Shown: positions 21,371 to 34,058 of the stretch, piece after piece
How the letters are laid out: each line of letters opens with the position of its first letter
How positions within the stretch are numbered: position 1 is the stretch's first letter
Assembly: GCA_026214975.1 (NCBI GenBank)
Contig: CM047814.1
Span: 23,662,558 to 23,726,557 of the forward strand
Source: Gentiana macrophylla
Taxonomy: Eukaryota > Streptophyta > Magnoliopsida > Gentianales > Gentianaceae
Reading direction: 5' to 3'
DNA length: 64,000 nucleotides
Program-made: the position numbers and the translations under genes
The notes under the pieces: model-generated
Told to the model about the DNA's origin: nothing
The model's database searches: none
What the model saw: the letters and a program-made list of their open reading frames with translations, nothing else

Positions 21371-22139
21371 AAATCTTCTCTTCCAAGTCTAGAAAATGTT
21401 CAATCTTTGGTAACAATCTATTGTCTGAATAGCCTTAAACTTTACAACATTATCATCACCCTCAAAGATGTATCTTTCAACATCAAATGGTAATCGATAA
21501 TGCCAGTTGCTCTGCATATTCACACTCAAGTGAATAGTTGCATCAGAAGCTGTCCACCAAGTGTGCAAAGGCACATAAATCAACTCAACCCCTTAACAAA
21601 CCATAAGGAAAAACTTAACTTTATTTGTGCAGCAAGCGATCTTTCATTGTGTACCTAACTATTGGCATAAAAATAACCAATAATATCCTTATGTTGTCGC
21701 TATTGCCCCTCGTGTTAAATGCTAGCAGCTTCCAAAATTCAAATTTTTTTTTTTTGGATATCTGTGATGGCCTTCTGGGGCAATTTATCATTCTTTCACT
21801 TCATGCACATATGGTAAGTTAAATGTCACTTATAACTGACATAAGGAATTGTGGGAGTTGAAGAAAATGATTTCCCACTGAGTGCAAGAAGTTGAATGAT
21901 TAAAATTTGGGCAGCCATAAAGTGCTAAGTATGGTCACCATTAAAGGTAAGGGCACAAAAAAAAAAATAAATTTAAGGAAGCTGCTAGCATTTAACACGA
22001 GGGGCAATAGCGACAACATAAGGATATTATTGGTTGTTTTTATGCCAATAGTTAGGTACACAATGAAAGATCGCTTGCTGCACAAATAAAGTTGAGTTTT
22101 TCCTTATGGTTTGTTAAGGGGTTGAGTTGATTTATATGC
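21371..22139. repeat. Foldback of copia gag-protease DNA
   Basis: The left arm, 21371-21745, is minus-strand gag-protease, including HTWWTASDATIHLSVNMQSN. The right arm is plus strand: 21985-22139, continuing at 38655-38840 once the Athila insertion is removed. The spacer, about 21746-21984, includes plus-strand gag C-terminal sequence (degenerate MISHxVQEVExLK). The arms of about 340-370 bp would form a large hairpin. Confidence 0.82.
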
Positions 22140-22144
22140 CTTTG

Positions 22145-24327
22145 TGACGACGCCTAACCTCTCCCTGAAAATGGTGCCAGAAATCTGACAGACAATTCCC
22201 GGGTTAAACGATTCTAACCGGCAATGTGCCGGGTCAAATTGTGGTGCTAGTATGGTGAGTCAGTGTCGAATCCTCGAGGAACTTGGTAATTTCTTTTACG
22301 TGTGGTTAAACACCAAAAGAGTTGTTATTAACTCGACTAAAACCGCAATTTTATAACACAAATCACTACTATTCTAGTCAACATAAAATAAATACGTAAT
22401 TTAAAAGTTATTCTAATATAATATATATAGATATATAAATATATATAGATGTACATAAATTGCAAAGTATATATATAGATATAAATATATAGATACCAAA
22501 ATACTAAGCAGATAATAATTTAGAGAAGCGGCCAAAACTTATATAATTGGTTTATACGATCTTTTCGATTAAATGAAATGTGTTCGATCTCTCCTTTTAT
22601 TTTAGGTCCAATTGAGTAAATGAAACGGTGCACTCACTGAGGTAAACAATTCCTCCTCACACGGCGTATGATGAAATTGTCATATGTCCATTGCATCGAT
22701 CCAAGGTCCACAATCATATTACGGTTTTTACGAGCGGTCCGAGTACAAATCTATCTTTAGATAAAAATGAGTCATTCCGTTCGTCAAGCGGTCAATTTTA
22801 TTTTAAAGGCTCCGGTTGTCAAAGCCGGACGATTTAACTTTCCGGTTTAAGTTTCGATTAATCGATGATTTAACATTATTACGATCTCGAGTACAAATTA
22901 TAATAAAATTCATTTCTCCCAAAACAAATTTACCCCGGGTAGAAATAGGATTCCGTTATCACGTTATTCACACGGCCAATTTTACCCTCCGGTTTTTCTA
23001 TCTTTTATTTCATATCCACGACTACGAGGCGTCAATTCATAATTAGATTATGAATTCCTCGGATCGATTAAATATGTCAATACTGAATACGATTAAAATA
23101 GAAAAAGATTCAATTAACTCAATTTTAGTCATTTTAACTTAACAACATTTCTTTAAAAAAGATCGAAATAAAACCGATTACATAGTTTTGGCGATATTAT
23201 ATTTAGCCTAAAAACATTATAACAACTAAAAATATAAAAATAAACATAAATACTTAAGAAAAGTTACCCGAATACGGCGATTGATTGAAATCGTATTTTC
23301 CGGACATTACAACTTCTTTAAAAAACCGACTTCCGAGATTTTCCCGAGCATTATAACGATACTAAAACTACATTATTACGGCGTAAGGCCTTATTTACAA
23401 CTACTACTAAAAATAAAAAAGAAAAGAAGAAGAGAGATATATATATATATATATAAGATGTATATATATATTTTGGTACTCTCCTCATCTGTTGCAAATG
23501 AGGCCCTTTATATAGAAATTGGATCCTTGGCGGACCGGTCCGGTATTAGGCGGCTTCGGTCCGGAATCATGATGATGTTCCCATGCTGAATACACTCCAT
23601 GTGCGCGGTGATATTTATTTATATATATTATTAAACTTCTAAAATTCATATCTCGAGTTACGGACCTCCAAAATTGCAAACGAAATGCCAAAATTAAGGT
23701 CTCGAGAAACTCTACAACTTTCATGAAGGACTCTTCTTCAGATAACGCCTTCTTGATAACCTCGTGTTCTTCCGAAGCTTTTACGGGATTTTCTTAACCC
23801 AAATCGATTAGCCACTTGATCATTTGTTTAAGTTGTAGACCTCCAATCTTCATAATTTAAATTGCATTGGAAATCTCTCGGAAAAATCTACAACTTTAAG
23901 TGAAGAACACTTTTACGAAAATGTCGTTTTGATGAGCCATTCGTTTGTCGAAGACATTTCTCGATTATTACTTAACCAAATTGGTTGTACTTGTCCACTT
24001 GCTATTTAATTGACCATTTAAGCTCGTGGAATTCTCTAAATCATTCCGGAGATATGATTAAACTTCAATATGTCGATTCTCGGGGTCTTGGTTTATAAAT
24101 CTGCAATAAAACATCACAAATACCCACGTAAATCTGACACGACACTCCGATTTACTAAAATCGGTACAAAATTACAACTTTTTACTATTTTTACTACTAA
24201 CTACTCTAAATTATAAAGATTAACATTTCATAATATTTATATCATAATTTCATATATTTTATATAGAATTCGTTGATAAAACATAATACTATAACGTATA
24301 TTTTAATCATATAAAAATAATACATCA
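22145..24327 (-). repeat. Athila 3' LTR (about 2.2 kb)
   Basis: Starts, on the minus strand, at 24327 with TGATGTATT and ends at 22145 with ...CGTCGTCA. TATATAAAGG at 23514-23505 is a good LTR TATA box. The palindromic block GGCGGACCGGTCCGG at 23529-23543, with a second TCGGTCCGG at about 23556-23564, is immediately upstream of it. Confidence 0.93.
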
Positions 24328-24345
24328 AATTACTCCCCACTTAGC
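24328..24345 (-). promoter_or_regulatory. Athila polypurine tract
   Basis: The minus strand reads AAGTGGGGAGTAATT directly before the 3' LTR start TGATGTATT. This is the plus-strand DNA priming site of the element. Confidence 0.8.
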
Positions 24346-27300
24346 TTTTGATCGTCATAAAGCAAAATAAGCGATAATAAAAGATAGTATAATTTATCGA
24401 TTATAATTTATATTGTCAATATTATAAATATATTATCTATCTTAATTTAAAATCTTAAGAAGGCAGAAAGAGTATATAAATTAAATAACTTAATAATCAA
24501 ATATTATTTAAATAAAATTGTACATGTAATATTTAATAAGTATAAATAAAATATTAGAATTATTTTTAATCGCAACTATTATGAAATCACGGAATCGGAA
24601 ACTTGGTTAGTTAGTTGACAAAAATGGCTTATAGAGTTTAGGTTCAAGATGTTGGTTAATCGGAAAAAGGAAATCAAAAGAGAAAGAGGCAAGTCGTGCG
24701 TCATACATCTTCATATTCTTGATCAAAAATAATCATCGATTAATAACACTTTTTTTTTTCTCAAGATTAAGAACTAAAAGCGTGAGTGTGTGTAGAAAAT
24801 CAAACTTACAGGCATTGCTTCATCAAGATTGATCGAGTACTACTCTTTCGATCGAAAATTACAAGTCCGGTTTCCTTAAACTTGTAATAATTCACGAGAT
24901 CTTATGATTCAACTTTTTCTTTTCATTTTATCTTGTGCCTTCATTCCCAAAGCAATAGGACATTTCGAGATAATACCCTAAATTTGGACTACTATCATTA
25001 GGCAATCGGGAGCTTAATTACCTCGTAGTGATATAGGACATTTCGTGATAATACCTACTCACTCCAATCATTGGTAGCTACAACCGATATATTCTTTTTA
25101 TTTTTAAGTTGTTAATCACGAGATAAGGAAGATACGATATTCGATTAATTACAGTATAAATATGGTGCTTCGTTCTTAATTCAGAATATTAATATATCCA
25201 AACTTATTACCAAAATCGACTATCTTGCAAGTGTCATGAGGTAAGATCGAATATACTAATACTTATCTAATTTTTTCAATCTCAGCATATACCAAAACTT
25301 AGCTTTTATGTCTCCATCTCTTTTCATAAGTACGTACAAACTTACGGAATTTCAAGGAAATGTAGACCAAAATTAGCTATAGCTTGGTTATTTAATCACA
25401 ATTGACAATTTCGAGTGAGGTCTTGATCACTCTAATCAAAGTGAGAGTAGGTTATTTGGCTATAGTTATATTTTGTGGTGCCAAAAATCAACAAACTTAG
25501 TCCAATTCCAAACTCATAATTCATATTGAAAATAATTCTAAAAAATTTTACTTATAAATATCAACATACTTATATAATTTTATAAAAACAATATCTAATA
25601 TTAATTACTCAATTATATAAACTTAAAATCTTATTAAAATCTAAATTAGACATATAATATAATTATTTTTGACTATTTTTGAAAATTTTAATGAATTTTC
25701 TAACCTAACTCTACTCCCCACTACGAAGTGGCATCGTCGATGTTCAATAAGTAGTAAAAAAGTAGGTTCGAAAATAAAATTAAAATTATCTATTAACGTT
25801 ATTTTACGATTTTATTTTAGCGTATACTAATTATATCATTAAATAAAAAGCAAACAACTTAAAAAACTAAGACATATATATTAAACAAGATAGATTATTA
25901 CAATAAAAACTTAACTAAAGAAACTTCAAACTTAACTTAATTTAACTTATTAAAACTTAAATATCACCAACAAACAACTCTCTAAATGGTAGACGAACAA
26001 CCCGGTGTATCAACGGTAGCAATCAAACCGACTATCTCTGAGCGGAAAAAATTTCATCCGTCTCGACTCTTCTACTCCATTCGAAAGAATACACAAGCGT
26101 GATATCATCCATGAATTAGGCATAGGCTTCCCCTACTACCTCTCGTGATCGCAAACTCCAACACTTGTCCTTTGAATCAATATACCCCAATCAACAAATA
26201 CACGAATGCCAAAGCAAAAGTAGAAGCATTTCATTCTCAATCAAACTTCCAAAATCCCAGGTGGGATAAACTCGAGAATTTATAAAATGCTTCCACGCCT
26301 TTAGATGTGGAAGTAGGGCTCGTGTTGACATGTCGTGATTTGTATCAAATAAGCGAGAGCAGAGACATTGGAGCGACTCGTGTACTTTATTCAAATGATT
26401 AGAGGGATTTTGTAGTCCCCATTGCATTTCAAAATGTGGCATCGAATGGCGGGTGGAATTTCAAAGATTTGATTGATAATAGATGAAGAGAAGGGAACAG
26501 CCACTCCTCTTACTAGAACAATCTGAGTGATATCAACCATAGATGTCGTCATAAGTGCAGAATAAAATTCTCGCACTATTGAGACGTTTACCCGTCCTCT
26601 CGGTTATCTTGACAAATTTTTCCAACCAAAACTTGAATGATAGTTTTCCCCATTGATCAAGCTTGTCTAAAATTTAAACCTTTCTCCAATAGGATTGGAG
26701 AATTTGCAAAATGATTGTGTAAAGTGATACTCTCATTAGAAGCTTGAGATTCGGATGATCCGGTGTATGAGGCTCGTAAAATTAACAGATGGAGATGATC
26801 TGCTTGACATTTTAAAGCTAGATGAAAAATAAAATTACAAAATTGAAGTAGATAGGCGGTGAAAGAAATGGTATACTTTCCTCATTCCTTTACTTCCTTT
26901 AAATAGATAGAAAAAAATACATACGTGGATGAACGAGACGGACTCAAAAATGAGTCATGCTATTTCCTTCTTCACGGATCGGGCGAGTATAGGCGGACCG
27001 GTCCGGCCTCATCCTACTTTTACGAGGGCGGAGGTGAAAGTCAAATTGAACTTTGGTTTTTTACTTCACGTGCCTATTACTACCTATTTCCTTGAAGATA
27101 TTTAGTAAAGTTAATTTAACTTCATCTGATACGGATAAAAAAGCGACACATTATATTTTTGTAAATTGACGTAGTAATTATACGAAAATTATTTTTGGGA
27201 TTTTATAGTTTTATAAAAACTAAACCGATTTAAAATACAAACCAAATTTTGAAAAAAAACGATTGTAACATCAAACTAAACAAAAACGAAAACAAACCAA

Positions 27301-27486
27301 TATTTAAATGACAAATGTCGAGAAAAAAATGCAAATAAAAATGTTTTAATAAAAAATTATTAAATTCAATCTTCATCGTAGTCTTCCTCAGGATCAACTT
27401 GAAAACTCGAACTCGGAAACGAGATGAGAAGCTGATGGCTGAATCTGTAGTCGTGGTCCTGATTGAACTATCAAGACCCATCGAAC
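24346..27486 (-). other. Athila 3' noncoding region
   Basis: AT-rich DNA between the extra ORF and the 3' polypurine tract. Short minus-strand frames (27490-27230, 26576-26191) show no domain I recognise. ATAGGACATTTCG followed by GATAATACC is repeated at about 24955 and 25033. A CpG palindrome, GGCGGACCGGTCCGG, occurs at 26992-27006. Confidence 0.6.
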
Positions 27487-28910
27487 TCATGCAGTCGTGA
27501 CATGTGCAAACTCAGTGAATCCTCCCCAACTCGACATCGCTGGTCTCTGAACACCTGTCGAAAATACACCTGTTCCACTAGATTGGCTTCCAAAAGGATA
27601 TGACGATGGATGAAAGCTCGAAGGTGGTGGAATAGGTGTTACCCACTCTGGTAAGGTATAAGGATCTGACTGACAAGGTGGATAGGCAGGATCATCAAAA
27701 GTAGGATTACGAAGCAACTGCTCGTTCCTCCTTAAACCTCTACGAATATCATCACACCACTGCCTAGTACTCTCAGCATATAAAGCCACATTGGCTTGAC
27801 CACGTGCAACATCTGTCACTAAAGATTGAAACATGTCATATGTGATAGTGTTGGAGAAAGGAGTTTGTTGAGGTGACTAGAAAAAGATGGAAAAGAAGAA
27901 GATGTAAAAGCGGCGGGTGTTTGGTTGAATTTGGCGTCTTCTAAGTAAAGAGCTAATACTACCATCCGGAAGACTAGTCAAACTAGGTCCAATCAGTTTC
28001 CATCACCAGAGATAACTTGTCATTAGGCGGGAATGGTACTCCCAACCTACGACATAAATCGAGAGATAAAACAAGGGAAGTATAGATGACTCCTGAGTGC
28101 AGCGATGACAATACTCTCAAAAATTCTTTTAAACATGACCTTTCCAACATCCACTCTAACATCGTTTACCATCGCCCAAGCGATACAAACATCTTCCTTT
28201 CCAAAAGCAGTATGTTTACGAGAAGGATAGAGATTATGGCTAATAAATATTTTAATTGCCCTCAACCCTCTAAAACAATTCCCGTAATTAAACCGATTTT
28301 CAACCCACACAGTGGTCGGGTCAAAAACATTCTTGGCTCTCGAGGCGATCTGCTCAAAGCTAGCGGGATCATCTAAATTATAAACTACCTGTAATCCTCC
28401 TCCTCGGGAAATTCTTCAACTCCTAGGATTGCATTAATGGCGGCGGGGTTAAAAGGAATATTTACGGCTCGTAAAGTGCAGATTCCGGTTGAGTAAGTTT
28501 GCTCTTACGACAATGTAGATAAAACCGAATAAAACTCAAACTACTATAGTCGTGTTAATCTCCCCTTCCTTACATTTCGCTAAATCTAACCAGCGCTTTC
28601 TAAAGATATCCTTAACTTCATCACCTAAGTCATCTAAGTCTAATCCTTTTTCAACCAACACATCACATTTACTATAAATTTTCTTATACGCTTTCTTAGC
28701 CTCGGGTGATGCGGTTTTTTCAAAGCTTACGGCTTCTTCCTCGGATGATAAAATTCTGTGTGCTCTGACGAGGGAGTTGATATAGGAAATTTTTTTTTTC
28801 TTTTTAGAGACTACAGTACTCGACTCAAACCATTCTACGATATTGGTAATGCCAATCAACAACAAAAACAACAACAAAAACAACAAAAAAATAAAAATGT
28901 CACAACACAC
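27487..28910 (-). pseudogene. Extra Athila ORF, putative plant transposon protein type
   Basis: Three open blocks in different frames read as one protein. 28910-28536 includes YSKCDVLVEKGLDLDDLGDE. An intervening stretch reads VNIPFNPAAINAILGVEEFP. 28310-28047 includes WVENRFNYGNCFRGLRAIKI, FISHNLYPSRKHTAFGKEDV and MVNDVRVDVGKVMF. 27834-27487 has a Gln/Arg-rich start and a Pro/Ser-rich tail. The central block resembles the domain annotated in plants as putative plant transposon protein (Transposase_32 type), by my recollection of the family. It occupies the position downstream of pol where Athila elements carry their extra, env-position ORF. Its function is unknown. Confidence 0.6.
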
Positions 28911-30235
28911 TCAAAAATCAAAGCAGTTGAAATTAATCTAAAAATTATGAAAAATACTGAAATTGATAACTAAATAAACTAAATTATACCTTAATATGTA
29001 AAAACGTTGAAAAGTAGGCGGAAAAGTTCAAAAGTCGCCGGAATAAAATGGAGCTTGTTTTTGACCCTTTTGAATTTTTCAATTTGTGTTGAAGAGAGGA
29101 GATGATAATGAGAAGAAATTAAGTAATGGTGTAGTGTGAGATGAAGTTTTGTTGTAGAAAAGTAAAAAAATTAAGTAATGGTGGGGTTTGGTGTGTGGGG
29201 AGTGCAATTTGTTAGAAAATTAGGGAAGAAGAAGAAGAAAAGAAGGGTCCCCGTCCTTTTTTATGATTTTAGACCCGGACCGGTCGGGTTAAGGCGGATC
29301 GGTCCGTGCCCAAATTTTTCACTTTTTCGATTTTTTTGGTTTTTTATGATTTTTGATGAAAACTTATAAAAATTCTAATAAAACTTAATTAAAATCCTGA
29401 AAATAAGTTTATAAAATTTTTAAAACTTACTAAAAATAACATTTGAAGAAAATTTTATAATTTTATAACAATTTCTAAAAATTTAATAAAATCTTTATAA
29501 CACTTTAATAAAAAGCTTATAAAAATTTAATAAATTTATATCAACTCTTATAAAATATCTAAATTAAAACTAAAAAAAAAACTTTTATAAAACTTTTATA
29601 AAACTCCTCAAATTTCATAAAGATCCAATTTTATAAAATTCTCAGAAGTTATGTGAAAATTTTATAAAATACACATATATGAAAAAGACTCAAAACTTAA
29701 GGGTTCACGATTCTTGATTTAAAAATTTCAAAGTTACGATATAACGCTCAATCAACCTAACTCCTAAAAATGAAGCATTTGAATTATCTCTCGAATTCCA
29801 TCGAGATTTTAGGATAACCACCTAATCGTTCCTTTCTAACAATATTCAAACACTCATCACAGGATTTGGTTGTGTTTTTCCCACAGCGTCAACATGTTCA
29901 CTTTTTCCACGATTCTGCATCTCATTAGAAACTTTGCCCTTCTTTTTATCGCACTTCTTGATGTTCCATTACATACTTCTCTCAATCGATATCTCTCAAC
30001 AATTTCTTGTTTTGTTCAAAAACTAAAGCTTCATATAAAAAACACGACATCTTTATCAAGGCCTAATTTCAAAAGTAAAATAAAAACTCCTATTCTATCT
30101 AAAAAAGGCATCCAGGTTCTTTTACGTCTATCCGGTAAAAGGCGAAAAGAGTTTAAACATAATTAAAAATACGAAAAAGTAAAGATAGATAGAACCTGGT
30201 ATTGGTGATTCCGGTTTCTCTGCTTTTTCGATTTT
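28911..30235 (-). other. Athila spacer between integrase and extra ORF
   Basis: AT-rich, mostly decayed sequence with many A/T runs at 29380-29690. Another CCGGACCGGTC...CGGATCGGTCCG block lies at 29275-29307. The plus-strand frame at 29870-30166 has no recognisable domain. Confidence 0.5.
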
Positions 30236-31400
30236 TCATTTTTCTGCTTTTTCAATTTGTCGGGGATCAATCGGTAGCATTATTTCTTCTTTCGAGTGTG
30301 ATTCCTTCTCCTCCACAAATAACTTTACTCTGTGGCCATTGGCTATAAAAGTTGTATTTCCATCGATTAGTCCAATGACTCGAGTTTTGTAAACCCGTGT
30401 TACTTTAAATGGACTGTCCATCTCGATTTAAGCTTACCTGGAAACAACTTTAAACGTGAATTGTACAAAAGCACTCGATCACCTACATGGAACTCACGCT
30501 TAAAGATTTTCTTATCATGGAAAGATTTTGTGCGTTCCTTGTAGATTCGAGCGTTTTTATAAGAATCGAGGCGAAATTCTTCTAGTTACATCAATTGAAG
30601 CAATCTATGATCACCGGCAGACCTTAGGATCGAAATTGAAAATCTAATAGCCCGAAGGCTCGGTGTTCTAACTCAACCTGGGAGATGACAAGACTTACCA
30701 AAGACTAGCTTATAGGAGAACAACCAATTGGTGTTTTAAAAGCACATTAGATGCGCCCGTAATGCATCATCTAATTTAAGCGCCCGATTTTTACGATTTG
30801 AATCAACTGTTTTTCCACGATTCTTTTGATTTCTCTATTCGACACCTCTACACCCCCACTAGTTTGCGGGTGATAGGGTGTTCCTAACTTATCGTTACAC
30901 CATATTTTTCAATTAACTTAGTAAATGGTCGATTGCAAAAATGTGAACCTCTATCACTAATGATCGCCCTCGGAATGCCATATCTAGTGAATATGTTCTT
31001 TTTAAGGAATCGTATGACAACCTTGGTATCATTAGTAGGAAGAGCTTCAAACTTCTACCCATTTCAAACATAATCTACCATTACAAGAATAAATCTTTTT
31101 CAAGCGATATAGGAAAAGGTCCGTGAAATCTATACCCCAAACATCAAATAACTCACATTCTAAAATAGGTTGCATAGGCATTTCATGTTTTTAGATACAT
31201 TTCCCCATTTTTGACAAGATTCACAAGATTTAACATATGTATAAGCATCTCTATATAGTGTAGGCCAATAAAAACCACATTGTAAAATTTTAAAAGCGAT
31301 TTTCCAACCTCCATGATGACCTCCCGCCTCACGATCATGACAAAATGATAAAATACTTAAAATTTCATTATCAGGCACACATTTTACGATTATCCCATCC
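30236..31400 (-). pseudogene. Athila integrase
   Basis: The zinc-binding HHCC segment lies at 31378-31160 (CHDREAGGHHGGWKIAFKIL ... YVKSCESCQKWG). The core domain follows in broken frames to about 30430. The C-terminal end, 30421-30236, contains [18 protein letters not shown] and ends in KEEIMLPIDPRQIEKAEK. Stops and shifts interrupt the core. Confidence 0.82.
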
Positions 31401-31699
31401 GAACATTTACGGAAAAGGTCCGGTTCCTCCCAAGTAATAAAATTTTAAGTCATAAAAGAACTTCTTTTTTTCATTTGCCAAGTCCAATGAGACGGAATAT
31501 AATCACGAGTTAAGTAATTAATGATATCTCCAAACCAAGGTGACATTTCCTTAGAAGGAATTCTATTTTTAATAAGCTGCATGGTTGAAGGAGTATCTAT
31601 TCTAAATAGTTGTTCATCGGAAATGAATCTTTAATTTCATTCCCTATCTCTTCCTCGATCTCCATTCTACTTAGATGATCTCACTACTACATTCTCACT

Positions 31700-32900
31700 T
31701 CCTTTTTATCTTTAATTTCAATATCAAATTCTTGAAGTAGGAGAATCCATCTAAGAAGGCGTGGTTTCGCATCCTTCTTACTCATTAAATACTTGAAATT
31801 TGAATAGTGCAGTGTAGATTATTACCTTAGAACCAACAATATATGATCTAAACTTATCTAAGGCAAAAATTACACCATAGCAGTTCTTTTTCAGTAGTTG
31901 CATAATTAAGGTGAAATTTGCGTTTAGTGTGTGGGATGCATAGTAAATAGCTTTGAGAATTTTGTTATACCTTTGACCTAAAAGCAGCTCCTACAAATAA
32001 ATCGCTTGCATCACACATAATCTCAAAAGGCAAATCCCGATGCTGGTGCTACCAATCTTTGTGCGAGTATCAACTTCGCTTTTAAGGTCTTAAAAGCTTC
32101 CATACATTTACTATCAAAGTTAAAAGGTACTTCTTTTTCAAGCAAATGACTTAGAGGCTTTGCTATCTTCGAAAAATCTGCAATAAATCTCCTATAAAAT
32201 CCTGCATGTCCAAGAAATCCTCTTAGAGTCCTTAGATTCACTGGTGGTGGTAATTTTTCAATCACCTCGACTTTAGCTTTATCAACTTCAATTCCTATTT
32301 CAGAGATTCTATGACCTAGAACAATTCCTTCTGATACCATTAAATGACATTTTTCCCAGTTTAGTACTAGATTGGTATCCTCACAGCGTTGTAACACTCT
32401 TTCTAAGTGCGACAAACATTTACCAAAAGAATCTCCGTAAACACTAAAGTCGTCCATAAAAATTTCTAAGAATTTCTCAACCATATCAGAAAATATAGAC
32501 ATCATACATCTTTGAAGCGTGCGGGAGCATTACATAAACCAAGCGGCATTCTTTTATACGCAAAAAGTTCCATAAGGACAAGTGAAAGTAGTCTTTTCCC
32601 TATCTCCTGCTGCAATGAAAATCTGTAAATATCCTGAATAACCATCTAAGAAACAGTAATATTTATGACCACTTAAACGTTCCAACATCTAAACTATGAA
32701 TGGAAGCGGATGATGATCTTTCTTAGTATGATCATTTAGCTTTCTAAAATCAATGCACATTCGATATCCTGTAATTTCCCTTGTTGGAATCCATTCATTC
32801 TTATCATTCTCTTTCACTTTGTGAAACCTCCTTTCTTTGGTACAACTTGAGTTGGACTTACCCATTCACTATCGATATAGGAAAGATTATCCCCATTTCT
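31700..32900 (-). pseudogene. Athila reverse transcriptase and RNase H
   Basis: Upstream frames show EWIPTREITGYRMCIDFRKL, the RT finger block. The longest open piece, 32505-32023, carries the catalytic box EIFMDDFSVYGDSF, then CEDTNLVLNWEKCHLMVSEG, IVLGHRISEIGIEVDKAKVE, the connection FLGHAGFYRRFIADFSKIAK and an RNase H start. Frame changes separate these blocks, so no active enzyme can be made. The order fits Ty3/gypsy RT followed by RNase H. Confidence 0.88.
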
Positions 32901-33419
32901 AATAGCTTAATCACCTCTTTCTTAACGATTAGCGTAAATTCGGGTTGAGGCGGCGTTGCGGTTGAATACAAGGTTTAGCATCTTCTTTCGAATTATCTTA
33001 TGAACACAAATCTCGTGGCTAATACCTCGAATATCGGCAATTTGTCCATCCAAAAGCTTTCTTATGCTTTCTTAACATTCTAAGTAATTGATCTTCTTGT
33101 TGCTCGATTAAAGTTGAAGAAATAATAATCGGTAATAGATTATCGCCTTCAAGAAAAGCATATTTGATTTAAAGGTAACGGTTTCAATTCCAGTTCTTCA
33201 AGCGGATCTTCTATTGATGATTTAAGAATGGGTCCTTCTAGTTCTAACTCCAAATACTTATGCCATGGTGGCTTAAAAGTAAAGCTTCCTTCATCTAGAG
33301 AAAGGATTATCTCTTTCATTTCAATGTCTTCCTCATCTTCTTTATAGATAGACGAGTTAAGCATTCTTCTAATCTGTCTTCAAAAGTTAGTAACTTGCTT
33401 ATCATGAGACAGAATGAAT

Positions 33420-33810
33420 ATCTTCTATAAAAGAACATGATTACGGTGATGTATATGGATGGTTCATAGCTTTGAAAATATTGAAAGCAACTTCATCTTC
33501 ATTGACTCTCAAAATTAATTCTCCTTTATGAACATCGATTAAAGTTCTTCCTGTAGCTAGAAATGGGCGACCTAGAATAAGTGGCGCCTGAATATCCTTC
33601 TTCCATTTCCATAACTACAAAATCTCTTGGAAAATAGAATTTGTCTACTTTAACCAATACGTCCTTAATCATTCCTTTAGGGTACTTAATCGATCTATCT
33701 GCCATTTGCAAAGTCATTTCAGTCTTAATAAGCTTTCCTATGCCTAGCTTTCTATAATCCTCATAAGACATGAGATTTATACTAGCTCAAAGATCACATA
33801 AGACCTTCTT
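33420..33810 (-). pseudogene. Athila aspartic protease, active-site Gly codon replaced by TGA
   Basis: Minus-strand translation gives CDL-stop-ASINLMSYEDYRKLGIGKL..., where the family has D-L-G-A-S. The Gly codon at 33789-33787 is TGA, which destroys the catalytic motif. Downstream are TEMTLQMADRSIKYPKGMIK and DVLVKVDKFYFPRDFVVMEM. The expected LGRPFLAT-like block is frame-shifted, then comes RVNEDEVAFNIFKAMNHP. Confidence 0.8.
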
Positions 33811-34058
33811 AAACAGAAATCCTCCAATTTCACATGGAATCGTAAAACTTCCGGGATCTTTCGAGTTTAGGTGGTAACTTATCTTTGCGAAGTGCGAGAA
33901 CATTCTTCATTCAGGCATATATTCTCATAGTCCTCTAATTTTTCTTATTTGATAGTATATCTTTCGAAACTTTCCATAGGCGGTATATTAATCGAGCTTC
34001 AATAACGGGGATATTAACATGAAGATGACGAAAAGTGTCAAGGAAGCGAGCATACTTC

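Noticed and set aside
21625..22089. Mirror-image frames both reading MCSKRSFIVYLTIGIK
   Set aside because: They are the two arms of the copia foldback read antisense to gag, not a gene pair.
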